Under the pieces are notes generated by a model that searched no databases, was not told the DNA's origin, and worked only from the letters and a program-made list of their open reading frames with translations. Shown here piece after piece: positions 1 to 7,160 of a stretch of 59,224 nucleotides of DNA. The DNA is from an uncultured Oscillospiraceae bacterium (lineage in GTDB: Bacteria; Bacillota; Clostridia; Oscillospirales; Oscillospiraceae), in assembly GCA_934597345.1 (NCBI GenBank), contig CAKTRJ010000012.1, positions 1-59,224 of the forward strand, read 5' to 3'. Every line of letters starts with the position of its first letter. The stretch's first letter is position 1. A program made the position numbers and the translations under genes.

Positions 1-59
1 GGTAGAGCACCTGCATGTTAAGCAGGGTGTCCGGGGTTCGACTCCCCGACGGGGCACCA
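1..59 (+). tRNA. tRNA-Asn (GUU), 5' end cut by the window edge
   Basis: The D-arm end, anticodon arm, variable loop, T arm and 3' acceptor strand are all visible. The anticodon stem CCTGC/GCAGG encloses the loop ATGTTAA, which gives anticodon GTT. The T arm is CGGGG-TTCGACT-CCCCG, followed by ACGGGGC, a discriminator A and an encoded CCA. The 5' acceptor strand and part of the D arm lie outside the window. A hairpin with a T-tract follows directly. Confidence 0.93.
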
Positions 60-61
60 AA

Positions 62-95
62 AAGATAAGCCACCCTGTGGGTGGCGTATCTTTTT
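62..95 (+). terminator. Rho-independent terminator of tRNA-Asn
   Basis: The stem AAGATAAGCCACCC/GGGTGGCGTATCTT has a four-base loop and ends in five T residues. It lies three bases after the encoded CCA. Confidence 0.85.
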
Positions 96-102
96 ACCCG
101 CT

Positions 103-252
103 GGGGATTCGAAACGACACCCGATTTTGCGTGAGCGAAGCGAGCAGGCAAAATCGAGGCAAAACAGTCCGGTGGACTGTTTTGCGGTGGAGAGGAGAAT
201 CCCCGACGGGGCGCTACCGGTGGCACGTTGCATCAGCGAGAGTCGAATCCCC
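103..252. repeat. Nested inverted-repeat block with tRNA-end-like segments
   Basis: No gene is seen here. The outer arms GGGGATTCGA (near 104) and TCGAATCCCC (near 243) are exact reverse complements and look like a tRNA T-arm. Inside are two strong hairpins, CGATTTTGC/GCAAAATCG around 122-156 and GCAAAACAGTCC/GGACTGTTTTGC around 159-185. The 13-mer TCCCCGACGGGGC of the tRNA-Asn end (43-55) recurs at 200-212. It is probably an intergenic palindromic element. Confidence 0.5.
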
Positions 253-254
253 TT

Positions 255-293
255 GGCTCTGCCGCCTCGATGGCGGCAGAGTCAATTTTTTTT
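255..293 (+). terminator. Strong hairpin with T8 tract
   Basis: GGCTCTGCCGCC and GGCGGCAGAGTC pair around a five-base loop and are followed by AA and eight T residues. No gene ends just upstream, so it probably belongs to the preceding repeat block or backs up the tRNA terminator. Confidence 0.7.
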
Positions 294-396
294 GCCCTCA
301 TCGTGTCAGCCAATGCCCGCACCCACTCGGGTTCGGCCATTGGGACACATCCTTGAAAGCGGCTTTCTGCATCCGCCGCAGGCGCTGCTTTCCCGC

Positions 397-426
397 TTGA
401 CAAACAAACTGTGTTATGGGTACAAT
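397..426 (+). promoter_or_regulatory. Sigma-A-type promoter for the 471-923 gene
   Basis: TTGACA at 397-402 and TACAAT at 421-426 are separated by 18 bases. Transcription would begin about 38 bases before the start codon at 471. Confidence 0.75.
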
Positions 427-470
427 ACAGTTATGGAAGGTGATACGGAAAACGGGATGGAGGACATAAA

Positions 471-923
471 ATGAATACGAACAGAAAGAGCGGAAAGCTG
501 GCGTGGATCGGCTGGCTGCTGGTGGGTATCGGCGCTGCGGCGGTGATCGCACTGTTGGCGGTTCCCTGGTCTATGGCGGACGCCGCGGGACTTTCGGACG
601 ATGTGACCGTGGTGGGCGTGTCGGTGCTCCGCTGTACGGTATCCGACGAGCCGGAGATGGTCACAGTGCAGGACAGAGAAGGCTGCCGGCAGATCGTGGA
701 TCAGCTGCGGACGTGCAAGGGACGGTGGAACGGCTTTGCGGGAAAGACCTTCATACAGGATCACGGGGTATCGTATGAGATCTATATCAGCCGCCCCGAT
801 GAGCAGCCGGTGCATTACAGGCTGTTTGACGGAAAACTCTACTGCGGAAGCTTCCGCTACACCCTGACAAGCAGCGCCGCGGCCGCATTGACGCAGTGCA
901 TTACCGAACTGATGGAAAAATAA
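471..923 (+). CDS. Membrane-anchored hypothetical protein, 150 aa
   Basis: I do not recognise the family. The ATG at 471 is preceded by GGAGG at 459-463, which supports this start. Residues 1-8 are basic, and a hydrophobic segment (about residues 10-33, rich in Trp, Leu, Val, Ile and Ala) forms a signal anchor. The remaining roughly 115 residues would be extracellular. They have a mixed alpha/beta look, with two cysteines near residues 53 and 68 and two more near 80 and 126, and no catalytic motif that I can place. It is a single-gene transcription unit with its own promoter at 397-426 and terminator at 926-959. It is probably an exported protein of unknown role. Confidence 0.75.
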   Translation: MNTNRKSGKLAWIGWLLVGIGAAAVIALLAVPWSMADAAGLSDDVTVVGVSVLRCTVSDEPEMVTVQDREGCRQIVDQLRTCKGRWNGFAGKTFIQDHGVSYEIYISRPDEQPVHYRLFDGKLYCGSFRYTLTSSAAAALTQCITELMEK

Positions 924-925
924 GA

Positions 926-959
926 AAGAACGCCCAAGGCACAGCCTTGGGCGTTCTTA
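926..959 (+). terminator. Rho-independent terminator
   Basis: AAGAACGCCCAAGGC pairs perfectly with GCCTTGGGCGTTCTT around ACA. The flanking A and T residues could let it work in both directions. It begins immediately after the stop at 923. Confidence 0.85.
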
Positions 960-976
960 TCATAGCGACACACATT

Positions 977-1105
977 CAAAGGCTCCCCTGTGCAAGGGGA
1001 GCTGTCGAGCGCAAGCGAGACTGAGGGGTTGACCGAGTGGTTGCCCGGTTTACGACAATCCCTCCGGCGCTGCGCGCCACCTCCCTTTACACAAGGGAGG
1101 CTTTG
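977..1105. repeat. MITE-like intergenic palindromic repeat
   Basis: The block begins CAAAGGCTCCCCT and ends AGGGAGGCTTTG, which are imperfect terminal inverted repeats. Each end is itself a hairpin (GGCTCCCCT/AGGGGAGCT and CCTCCCTT/AAGGGAGG). A further small hairpin (GAGCGCAAGCGA) and the stretches GAGGGGTTG and CAATCCCTC, which nearly pair, lie between. It resembles dispersed elements that I associate with Oscillospiraceae genomes; that association is from memory. No coding capacity is seen. Confidence 0.6.
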
Positions 1106-1142
1106 ACTTCTGCGAAGTCCCAAAACGAGATTCTTTTGTGCA

Positions 1143-1715
1143 TTACATAAATCCCGTCAGGTCGGTGAAGTCCTCCACCGGGGCGAAGGGGATGGGTTCA
1201 CTGCGATCAGGGAGCAGGTCGGTCAGATCGTCCTCCTCTTCCGCGGGGACGTAGTCCACGAACTGGTAGCGGAGGCCGTTCTCCTCGAAGATCTCGCTCT
1301 CGCAGTCGATCTGCCAATGGGGGTCGGCGTCCAGATCGGGGAAAAAGGCATCGGCCTCGGCGTCGGCAAAGACCTTGGTGATGTACACCCGCTCGCACAG
1401 GGGGAGGAACAGGTGGTACACGCTCTCGCCGCCGATGATGACGGCATCCTCTCCGGCGGTGAACACCGCCTGTACGGGGGTGTGGGCGGTCTCGGCGTCC
1501 GGGGCGGCGAAATCGGGATTCGCGGTCAGCACGATGTTGCGGCGGCGGGGCAGGCCCTTGCCGCCGGGCAGGCTTTGCAGGGTCTTGCGGCCCATCAGCA
1601 CGGTCTTGCCCTCCGTCAATTCACGGAAGCGCTTCATGTCGGCGGAAATGTGGAACAGCAGGTGGTTATCCCTGCCGATGCCCCAATTCTGGGATACGGC
1701 GGCAATGGCGAACAT
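1143..1715 (-). CDS. folA: Dihydrofolate reductase
   Basis: It reduces dihydrofolate to tetrahydrofolate with NADPH in the cytoplasm, recycling the dihydrofolate made by thymidylate synthase. The N-terminus (IAAVSQNWGIGRDNHLLFHI), the catalytic acid Asp26, the MGRKT motif near residue 42 and IIGGESVYHLFLP near residue 93 are all typical. The length, 190 aa, is about 25-30 residues more than the usual 160. The excess is an acidic tail after about residue 155 (rich in Glu, Asp and Pro). The start is set by AAAGGAG eight bases upstream. The gene lies 20 bases after thyA on the same strand, so the two form an operon. Confidence 0.95.
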   Translation of the reverse strand: MFAIAAVSQNWGIGRDNHLLFHISADMKRFRELTEGKTVLMGRKTLQSLPGGKGLPRRRNIVLTANPDFAAPDAETAHTPVQAVFTAGEDAVIIGGESVYHLFLPLCERVYITKVFADAEADAFFPDLDADPHWQIDCESEIFEENGLRYQFVDYVPAEEEDDLTDLLPDRSEPIPFAPVEDFTDLTGFM

Positions 1716-1735
1716 AGGCGTTTCTCCTTTACAGC

Positions 1736-2566
1736 TCAGATGGCGACGGGGATCTCGTCGTCGAAGGGCAGGGGGTGATAGTCCTCCAGCGAGAAGCTGT
1801 CGCGGGTAAACCGGTAGAAATCGGTGACGGCTTCATCCATATGGAAGGTGGGCGCGGACTGCGGCTCCAGCGCCAGCAGCTTCTCCACGGCGGGCACATG
1901 GCGGTCATAGATGTGGGCGTCGGCAATAACATGCACCAGCTCGCCGGCCTTCAGTCCGGACACCTGCGCCATCATATGAACAAGGACGCTGTACTGCACC
2001 ACGTTCCAGTTGTTGGCGGTCAGCATATCCTGGCTGCGCTGGTTGAGGATGGCGTTCAGGGTATCGCCGGACACGTTGAAGGTCATGGAGTAGGCGCAGG
2101 GGTACAGGGCCATCTCGTGGAGGTCCTGAAAATTGTAGAGATTGGTGAGGATGCGGCGGCTGGCGGGATTGTGCTTCAGGTCGTACAGCACACGATCCAC
2201 CTGATCCATCTCACCCTCCGGGTACTGGTGCTTCACGCCCAGCTGATAGCCGTAGGCCTTGCCGATGGACCCGTTTTCATCGGCCCAGCTGTCCCAGATG
2301 TTGCCCCGCAGGTCGTGGACATTGTTGGACTTTTTCTGCCAGATCCACAGCAGCTCGTCGATGCAGGATTTGAAATACGTCCGCCGCAGGGTCAGAATGG
2401 GGAATTCCTTACTGAGGTCGTAGCGGTTGATGATGCCGAATTTCTTCACCGTGTGGGCGGGGGTGCCGTCGGCCCAGTGGGGACGCACCTTCTGGTCGGT
2501 GTCCCACACGCCGTTTTGCAGGATGTCCTGGCAGTTCTGCTTGAATACCTCGTCAGCGTAGCTCAT
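1736..2566 (-). CDS. thyA: Thymidylate synthase, ThyA type
   Basis: It converts dUMP and methylene-tetrahydrofolate to dTMP and dihydrofolate. The catalytic cysteine is Cys157 in LYPCAYS, with the dUMP-phosphate arginines in PASRRIL (137-138), QRSQD just after the cysteine, and a WNVVQYSVLVHMMAQ segment that supplies the conserved Asn. PCAY, rather than the PCHW of enterobacterial ThyA, places it with a divergent ThyA branch. The length of 276 aa is normal. AGGAGG lies eight bases before the ATG. folA follows in the same operon, so dihydrofolate production and its reduction are coupled. A promoter is visible at 2599-2627. Confidence 0.95.
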   Translation of the reverse strand: MSYADEVFKQNCQDILQNGVWDTDQKVRPHWADGTPAHTVKKFGIINRYDLSKEFPILTLRRTYFKSCIDELLWIWQKKSNNVHDLRGNIWDSWADENGSIGKAYGYQLGVKHQYPEGEMDQVDRVLYDLKHNPASRRILTNLYNFQDLHEMALYPCAYSMTFNVSGDTLNAILNQRSQDMLTANNWNVVQYSVLVHMMAQVSGLKAGELVHVIADAHIYDRHVPAVEKLLALEPQSAPTFHMDEAVTDFYRFTRDSFSLEDYHPLPFDDEIPVAI

Positions 2567-2598
2567 GGCGCGTTCCTCCTATGGTGATGCTTTGTACC

Positions 2599-2627
2599 AT
2601 TGTAGCAAAAAAGGAAAGCGCTGACAA
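2599..2627 (-). promoter_or_regulatory. thyA-folA promoter, embedded in a terminator hairpin
   Basis: Reading leftward, TTGTCA (2627-2622), 17 bases, then TACAAT (2604-2599). The -35 box sits in the loop of the hairpin that ends the upstream minus-strand gene (2609-2640), so one short stretch serves both jobs. Transcription would start about 25 bases before the thyA ATG. Confidence 0.65.
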
Positions 2628-2640
2628 GCGCTTTCCTTTT
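2609..2640 (-). terminator. Rho-independent terminator of the 2649-3062 gene
   Basis: AAAAGGAAAGCGCT and AGCGCTTTCCTTTT pair around GACA. On the minus strand it is followed by a T-run and lies nine bases after the stop codon of the 2649-3062 gene. Confidence 0.85.
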
Positions 2641-2648
2641 GAAATATT

Positions 2649-3062
2649 TTATTCATCCATATCCACGGTGATGTTGTCCGTGCCGTGCTCCTCGAATTCT
2701 CCTAAGTACGTTTCCATACGGGCCATGATCTCGTCATAGTTCTCCGGCGTGATGGGGGGATCGTCCATGTCCCGCAGCGCCAGCTCCTGGGCCAGAATTT
2801 CAAAAAACGTGGTGTCCTCATAGGCCATGATGGCCTCGTGGATGCCGCCCTCGGCAAAGGCACGGCTGGGGATCAGCTCGCCGTTGTATAGCTCCGTCAG
2901 GGAGGACATGCCCTGTCCCAGACAGTGGGAGAACACAAGGCTTTCCACCTGATCATACTCCCGGATGCGGTCGTCGCCCCGTGTGGAGTTCAGCACCCAG
3001 TTGCCGATGTATACCAGATCCAGCAAGCGCCGGAATTGTTTCTGCGTCATTTTCAGTTCCAT
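2649..3062 (-). CDS. Conserved-type hypothetical protein, 137 aa, acidic
   Basis: I do not recognise a named family. The chosen start is the ATG at 3062, eight bases after AGGAGG; an in-frame GTG three codons earlier overlaps that site and is less likely. The protein is soluble and largely helical, with no membrane segment. It starts with a positively charged helix (ELKMTQKQFRRLLDLVYIGN) and ends in a strongly acidic tail. Three Trp/Tyr-containing helices follow the first. It has its own promoter (3102-3130) and terminator (2609-2640), so it is monocistronic. Confidence 0.75.
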   Translation of the reverse strand: MELKMTQKQFRRLLDLVYIGNWVLNSTRGDDRIREYDQVESLVFSHCLGQGMSSLTELYNGELIPSRAFAEGGIHEAIMAYEDTTFFEILAQELALRDMDDPPITPENYDEIMARMETYLGEFEEHGTDNITVDMDE

Positions 3063-3101
3063 AAAAGCCACCTCCTGTGGGGCAAGGTTTTCAGTACTAA
3101 G

Positions 3102-3130
3102 ATTATAGCACGGCTGTCAATGGGGTTCCA
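3102..3130 (-). promoter_or_regulatory. Promoter for the 2649-3062 gene
   Basis: On the minus strand there is TGGAAC, 17 bases, then TATAAT (3107-3102) with an extended -10 TGC in front. It is back to back with the murI promoter. Confidence 0.6.
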
Positions 3131-3164
3131 GATGAAAAAACAGCTATCTTCGGCAAATTTTTGC

Positions 3165-3193
3165 TTGTGAACGGCGGTAGAGCATAGTATAAT
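3165..3193 (+). promoter_or_regulatory. murI-argS promoter
   Basis: TTGTGA at 3165-3170, 17 bases, TATAAT at 3188-3193. The leader to the ATG at 3228 is short, about 28 bases. Confidence 0.75.
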
Positions 3194-3227
3194 ACTATAT
3201 TGACTTTTACGAGCAAGGAGTGGGTAT

Positions 3228-4037
3228 ATGGACGAACGGCCCATCGGGGTATTTGACTCCGGTCTCGGCGGGCTGACTGCCGTGCGGGAGATCCGCAGCA
3301 TATTGCCCTTCGAGAACATTATATACTTCGGAGACACGTCCCGTGTCCCCTACGGCGGAAGATCCCGTGAAATTCTGCTGAAATACGCCCGGCAGGATGT
3401 GCATTTCCTGCGGAGCTTTGATATCAAGGCGCTGCTGGTGGCCTGCGGCACCGTGTCCAGCAATGTGCTGCCGGAATTGCAGCGCGAAAGCCAGCTGCCT
3501 ATTCTGGGCGTGGTGGAGCCTGCCTGCCGCCGTGCGCTGGCCGTCACCCGCAGCAAGCGGGTGGGCCTGATCGCCACCGCCGCGTCGGTGCGCTCCGGCG
3601 CGTATGAGCGCACTCTTGCCGCCATGGACGGCGAGGTGACCGTTATTGCCAGGGCCTGCCCCCTGTTCGTGCCGCTGGTGGAAAACGGCCGCTACCGGGT
3701 GGGCGACTGCGTCATCGAGACGGTGGCCCGGGAGTATCTGGAGCCGCTGAAGGCGGAGGGCATCGACACCCTCATCATGGGCTGCACCCACTATCCCCTG
3801 CTGGAAGAGGTGGTGGCCAGGGTCATGGGCCCCGGCGTGACGCTGGTGGACTCCGGCGCACAAGCGGCCCGGCAGCTGAAGGACTCCCTGACGGAGCACG
3901 ACGCGCTGTGCGGCCCGCGGCAGGGCGGCATCACCCTGTATGCCAGCGACATCACCGGCGATTTCGGCGCGCTGGCCCCGCAGTTTTTACGGGAACCGGC
4001 CCCTCAGGTGCTGGAAGTGGATATCGACAAATATTAA
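3228..4037 (+). CDS. murI: Glutamate racemase
   Basis: It interconverts L- and D-glutamate, supplying D-Glu for peptidoglycan. The protein has the N-terminal FDSGLGGLT motif with the catalytic acid near residue 10, a first cysteine in LVACGTVSS, and the second catalytic cysteine in MGCTHYPLL. The usual motif around the first cysteine is C-N-T; here it reads C-G-T, so a normally conserved Asn is Gly. The length, 269 aa, is normal. AAGGAG precedes the ATG. argS follows after 15 bases, so the two are cotranscribed from the promoter at 3165-3193. Confidence 0.92.
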   Translation: MDERPIGVFDSGLGGLTAVREIRSILPFENIIYFGDTSRVPYGGRSREILLKYARQDVHFLRSFDIKALLVACGTVSSNVLPELQRESQLPILGVVEPACRRALAVTRSKRVGLIATAASVRSGAYERTLAAMDGEVTVIARACPLFVPLVENGRYRVGDCVIETVAREYLEPLKAEGIDTLIMGCTHYPLLEEVVARVMGPGVTLVDSGAQAARQLKDSLTEHDALCGPRQGGITLYASDITGDFGALAPQFLREPAPQVLEVDIDKY

Positions 4038-4052
4038 GGAGAGAGAACCGAT

Positions 4053-5795
4053 ATGAATATGATCCAAAAAGCCAAGGAACAGGTGCAGGAGCTGACAAAG
4101 CAGGCCTACACCGCCGCTGTAAAGGAAAACCTCCTGCCGGAAGGTGTGACCGTCGAGCCGTCAGTGGAGATCCCCAAGGACGTGTCTAACGGCGACTATA
4201 CCACCACGTTTTGTCTGGCGGCGGCCAAGGCTATGAAGATGAACCCCCGCCAGGTGGCGACGATCCTGACGGAGCATATGGCGCTGGAGGGCAGCTATTT
4301 CACCTCCGTGGAGATCGCAGGCCCCGGCTTCATGAACTTCCGGCTGGGCGACAAATGGTTCGGCGATACCGTCACCGCCATCGAGGCGGCGGGCGCGGAC
4401 TACGGCTGCAGCGACATGCTGAAGGGCCGCAAGATCATGGTGGAGTTCGTCTCCGCCAACCCCACCGGCCCCATGCACATGGGCAACGCCCGGGGCGGCG
4501 TGCTGGGCGATACGCTGGCAAGCGTGCTTCAGAAGTCCGGCGCGGACGTGTGGCGTGAGTTCTACGTCAACGATGCCGGCAATCAGATTGAGAAGTTCGC
4601 CAAGAGTCTGGAGGCCCGCTACTTCCAGATCATCAAGGGCGAGGACGCGGTGGAATTCCCCGAGGACGGCTACCACGGCGACGACATCCGTGAGCTGGCC
4701 CAGCTTTTCTATGAAAAAGAGGGCGACAAGTATCTGGACTGCGACGAAAAGACCCGTCACGACGCGCTTTCTCAGTTCGGCCTGAGCCACAACATCCCCA
4801 AGATGAAGGCGGATCTGGAGCGCTACGGCATCAAGTATGACGAGTGGTTCTTCGAGTCCTCCCTCCACGAGAGCGGCTACGTGGCCGATACCGTGGAGGC
4901 GCTGACGGCGCAGGATTATACCTATGAGAAGGACGGCGCGCTGTGGCTCAAGACCGCCGAGATCCTGGCCAAGAACCTCCGCGCCGCCGGAAAGTCCGAC
5001 GCGGATATCGAGAAGCTGGCCTTGAAGGATGACGTGCTGCGCCGCGCCAACGGCTTCTACACCTACTTTGCCGCCGATATCGCCTATCACCGCAACAAAT
5101 TCGCCGTCCGCGGCTTTGATAAGGTCATCAACATCTGGGGCGCCGACCACCACGGCCATGTGGCCCGCTTGAAGGGCGCTATGGACGCGCTGGGTCTGGA
5201 TGGCGAGCACCGCCTGGACATCGTGCTGATGCAGCTGGTGAAGCTGGTGCGCGACGGTGAGGTGGTGCGCATGTCCAAGCGTACCGGCAAGGCCATCAGC
5301 CTGACTGACCTGCTGGATGAAATTCCCGTGGACGCCTGCCGCTACTTCTTCAACGCCAAGCCGGAGACCCAGATGGAGTTCGATCTGGGTCTGGCCGTTC
5401 GTGAGGACAGCGAGAATCCCGTGTACTACGTCCAGTACGCCCACGCCCGCATCTGCACGCTGCTGAAGGCGCTGGCGGCGGAGGGCTATCAGGTGAAGGA
5501 TGCCGCCGGGGTGGGCTTCACCGTGCTGTCCGCGCCGGAGGAGAAAGCCCTCATCAAGCAACTGGCCCAGTATCCGGTGGTGGTGCAGCTGGCGGCGCGG
5601 GACTACGATCCCAGCTTTATCAACCGCTATCTCACCGAGCTGGCGGCGGCCTTCCACAAGTTCTACAACGCCTGCCGCATCAAGGGCGAGGCGGAGAACG
5701 TGCTGCTGGCCCGCCTGAAGCTGGCGGACACCGCCCGCGCCGTGCTGAAAAACGGCATGACGCTGATCGGCTGCTCCGCACCGGAGAAGATGTAA
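4053..5795 (+). CDS. argS: Arginyl-tRNA synthetase
   Basis: This class I synthetase charges tRNA-Arg. An N-terminal additional domain is followed by the HIGH-type motif HMGNARGG at about residue 142, and the KMSKS-type motif is RMSKRTGKAI at about residue 406. The C-terminal all-helical anticodon-binding domain contains the YVQYAHARICTLL stretch and ends in VLKNGMTLIGCSAPEKM, typical of the family. The length is 580 aa, close to the usual 550-580. AAGGAG lies 11 bases before the ATG. It is the second gene of the murI operon, and a palindromic repeat and GC-rich hairpin follow. Confidence 0.96.
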   Translation: MNMIQKAKEQVQELTKQAYTAAVKENLLPEGVTVEPSVEIPKDVSNGDYTTTFCLAAAKAMKMNPRQVATILTEHMALEGSYFTSVEIAGPGFMNFRLGDKWFGDTVTAIEAAGADYGCSDMLKGRKIMVEFVSANPTGPMHMGNARGGVLGDTLASVLQKSGADVWREFYVNDAGNQIEKFAKSLEARYFQIIKGEDAVEFPEDGYHGDDIRELAQLFYEKEGDKYLDCDEKTRHDALSQFGLSHNIPKMKADLERYGIKYDEWFFESSLHESGYVADTVEALTAQDYTYEKDGALWLKTAEILAKNLRAAGKSDADIEKLALKDDVLRRANGFYTYFAADIAYHRNKFAVRGFDKVINIWGADHHGHVARLKGAMDALGLDGEHRLDIVLMQLVKLVRDGEVVRMSKRTGKAISLTDLLDEIPVDACRYFFNAKPETQMEFDLGLAVREDSENPVYYVQYAHARICTLLKALAAEGYQVKDAAGVGFTVLSAPEEKALIKQLAQYPVVVQLAARDYDPSFINRYLTELAAAFHKFYNACRIKGEAENVLLARLKLADTARAVLKNGMTLIGCSAPEKM

Positions 5796-5825
5796 AAATA
5801 GCTGGCGAAAGATTTCAAAGCTACT

Positions 5826-5855
5826 GTAGGGGCGGACGACTCTGTCCGCCCCTAT
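5826..5855. repeat. Short palindromic element, copy 1
   Basis: GGGGCGGAC and GTCCGCCCC pair around GACTCT (core 5829-5852). The 24-base core is the exact reverse complement of the one at 27207-27230, so the same element occurs in both orientations. It may also help end argS transcription. Confidence 0.7.
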
Positions 5856-5886
5856 GATAATTTTAGCGGCAATGCATCGTATTTGT

Positions 5887-5908
5887 GGCCCCCTCGTCAG
5901 AGGGGGCC
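5887..5908 (+). terminator. GC-rich hairpin downstream of argS
   Basis: GGCCCCCTC-GTCA-GAGGGGGCC is a perfect stem, but only two T residues follow directly, so termination strength is uncertain. Confidence 0.5.
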
Positions 5909-5962
5909 TTGAATGGTGCACCGGTACCAGAATGGCATATCACGCAGAACATAAAATATTTT

Positions 5963-6036
5963 ACGATAAACGTTAAAAACTTCTTGACAACGGCAAGCGG
6001 TTCTGGTATCGTATAGATAACGATAAACGTTAAAAA
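5963..6036 (+). promoter_or_regulatory. Promoter flanked by duplicated 17-bp operator
   Basis: TTGACA (5984-5989), 17 bases, TATCGT (6007-6012). The 17-mer ACGATAAACGTTAAAAA occurs exactly at 5963-5979 and 6020-6036, one copy upstream of -35 and one just after the expected start site. Each copy holds the dyad TAACG-N5-CGTTA (perfect in the second, one mismatch in the first). The regulator encoded at 6763-7002 is the obvious candidate ligand; this is inference. Confidence 0.65.
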
Positions 6037-6063
6037 TTTTATGTTTTATGTAGGAGGTGCCTT

Positions 6064-6753
6064 ATGAACGCCAATACGTTGAAGAAAGTACATCGGTTCA
6101 GTAAGGTGGGAAAGATCATCCTGACGGTGCTGCTGGTGCTGAACATTCTGGCTACCGTTGCCGCAGGAGTGACGTCTGCTGTGATGGCGGCATTGCCGCG
6201 GGATACGGTTTCGGTAAGCGTGACCAGTCAGGCGGTGTATCAGAGCAGCGGCAAGTTCGCGGAGGATCTGTGGCAGGTGTTGATGGGCGGACTGATGGGC
6301 GGACGGCAGTTTGAAACTGTCGCGGCGACCAACGGCTATGTCTCGGCGGACATGCATATGGAGGGGGAGCAAATGGTGATCGAGACGACCTCCGTGCCGA
6401 TGACCTACACCTGCGGTGATGTGGTGCGTATCCTGTTGTTTACCGCGCTGGCCTCGGCGGCTACGGCGGTGATGCTATGGCTGCTACGGAAGCTGTTCAA
6501 GGTCATTGAGGGGTGCGGATCAGTGTTCTGTGAGGAGCTTGTGAAGAAAATGAAAGCCTTCGGCTGGTCGCTGCTGCCAGTGGCGGTGCTGGCCTCTGTG
6601 GCGGAAACGGTTACCCGGCGGTTCATGGCGACAGGCGTGACGGGTATTTATATCCAGTGGGGCCTGCTGATCGCCTTCGCGGTGACCATGTGCCTGACCG
6701 TCGTGTTCCACTACGGCGTGCAGTTACAGAGGGAATCCGACGAGACATTGTAA
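6064..6753 (+). CDS. DUF2975 family membrane protein
   Basis: Four membrane segments are visible at about residues 18-45, 118-140, 157-178 and 195-218. Between the first two is an exported loop of about 70 residues with beta-rich, Thr/Ser-rich sequence. This layout and the adjoining small XRE regulator match the DUF2975 / YozG-type pairs common in Firmicutes; the molecular function of the family is unknown. AGGAGG lies 7 bases before the ATG. The regulator starts 10 bases after the stop, so the pair is an operon. The operator arrangement at 5963-6036 suggests tight, probably autogenous control. Confidence 0.8.
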   Translation: MNANTLKKVHRFSKVGKIILTVLLVLNILATVAAGVTSAVMAALPRDTVSVSVTSQAVYQSSGKFAEDLWQVLMGGLMGGRQFETVAATNGYVSADMHMEGEQMVIETTSVPMTYTCGDVVRILLFTALASAATAVMLWLLRKLFKVIEGCGSVFCEELVKKMKAFGWSLLPVAVLASVAETVTRRFMATGVTGIYIQWGLLIAFAVTMCLTVVFHYGVQLQRESDETL

Positions 6754-6762
6754 GGAGACGAA

Positions 6763-7002
6763 ATGGGACACATTGTTTTGCGGCTAGACCGTGTGATGGC
6801 GGACCGGAAAATGAGTCTGAACGAGCTGTCGGAAAAGGTGGGCGTGGCCAACGTGAACCTGTCCAAGATGAAGAACGGGCGCATTAGTGCCATCCGGTTC
6901 TCCACGCTGGCGGCCATCTGCGAGGTGCTGCATTGTCAGCCCGGCGATATTCTGGAGTACGATCCGGAGCCCCCGGAGGAATCACAAAAAGGCATGGCGT
7001 GA
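6763..7002 (+). CDS. XRE/Cro-type regulator, YozG-like, 79 aa
   Basis: Almost the whole protein is one helix-turn-helix domain: MSLNELSEKVGVANVNLSKM gives helices 1-3, followed by NGRISAIRFSTLAAICEVLHCQPGDILEY, the hallmark end of YozG-like Cro/C1 domains. Small regulators of this kind are regularly encoded next to DUF2975 proteins. The most likely target is its own promoter, where two TAACG-N5-CGTTA dyads lie. The terminator stem begins within the last codons of the gene, so the stop codon sits inside the hairpin loop. Confidence 0.88.
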   Translation: MGHIVLRLDRVMADRKMSLNELSEKVGVANVNLSKMKNGRISAIRFSTLAAICEVLHCQPGDILEYDPEPPEESQKGMA

Positions 7003-7015
7003 GCCATGCCTTTTT
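6986..7015 (+). terminator. Rho-independent terminator overlapping the regulator's stop
   Basis: AAAAAGGCATGGC pairs with GCCATGCCTTTTT around GTGA. The TGA stop (7000-7002) lies in the loop, so the last coding bases form the left arm. Confidence 0.88.
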
Positions 7016-7109
7016 GCCGGTTCCGGGCGCGGGATATTTTTAGCGTTCGCTTCACGAAGAGTTTCCAGAAAGTTCACAGCTGCGGGGTAGTATTTTCCCG
7101 CTTTGGTGG

Positions 7110-7138
7110 TACAATACACTGTGACAAATGTCACAGTG
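7110..7138 (+). promoter_or_regulatory. -10 box with adjoining perfect CRP-type palindrome
   Basis: TACAAT at 7110-7115 is followed at 7117-7138 by two perfect 10-bp inverted arms (CACTGTGACA and its complement) around AA. This contains TGTGA-N6-TCACA, the classical CRP/FNR-family recognition pattern. Lying over the transcription start, it would act as a repressor site. The regulator of this family encoded at 7854-8492 in the same unit is the natural candidate. No good -35 box is seen. Confidence 0.7.
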
Positions 7139-7160
7139 ACGAAAAGGGAGCGAGGAGACT

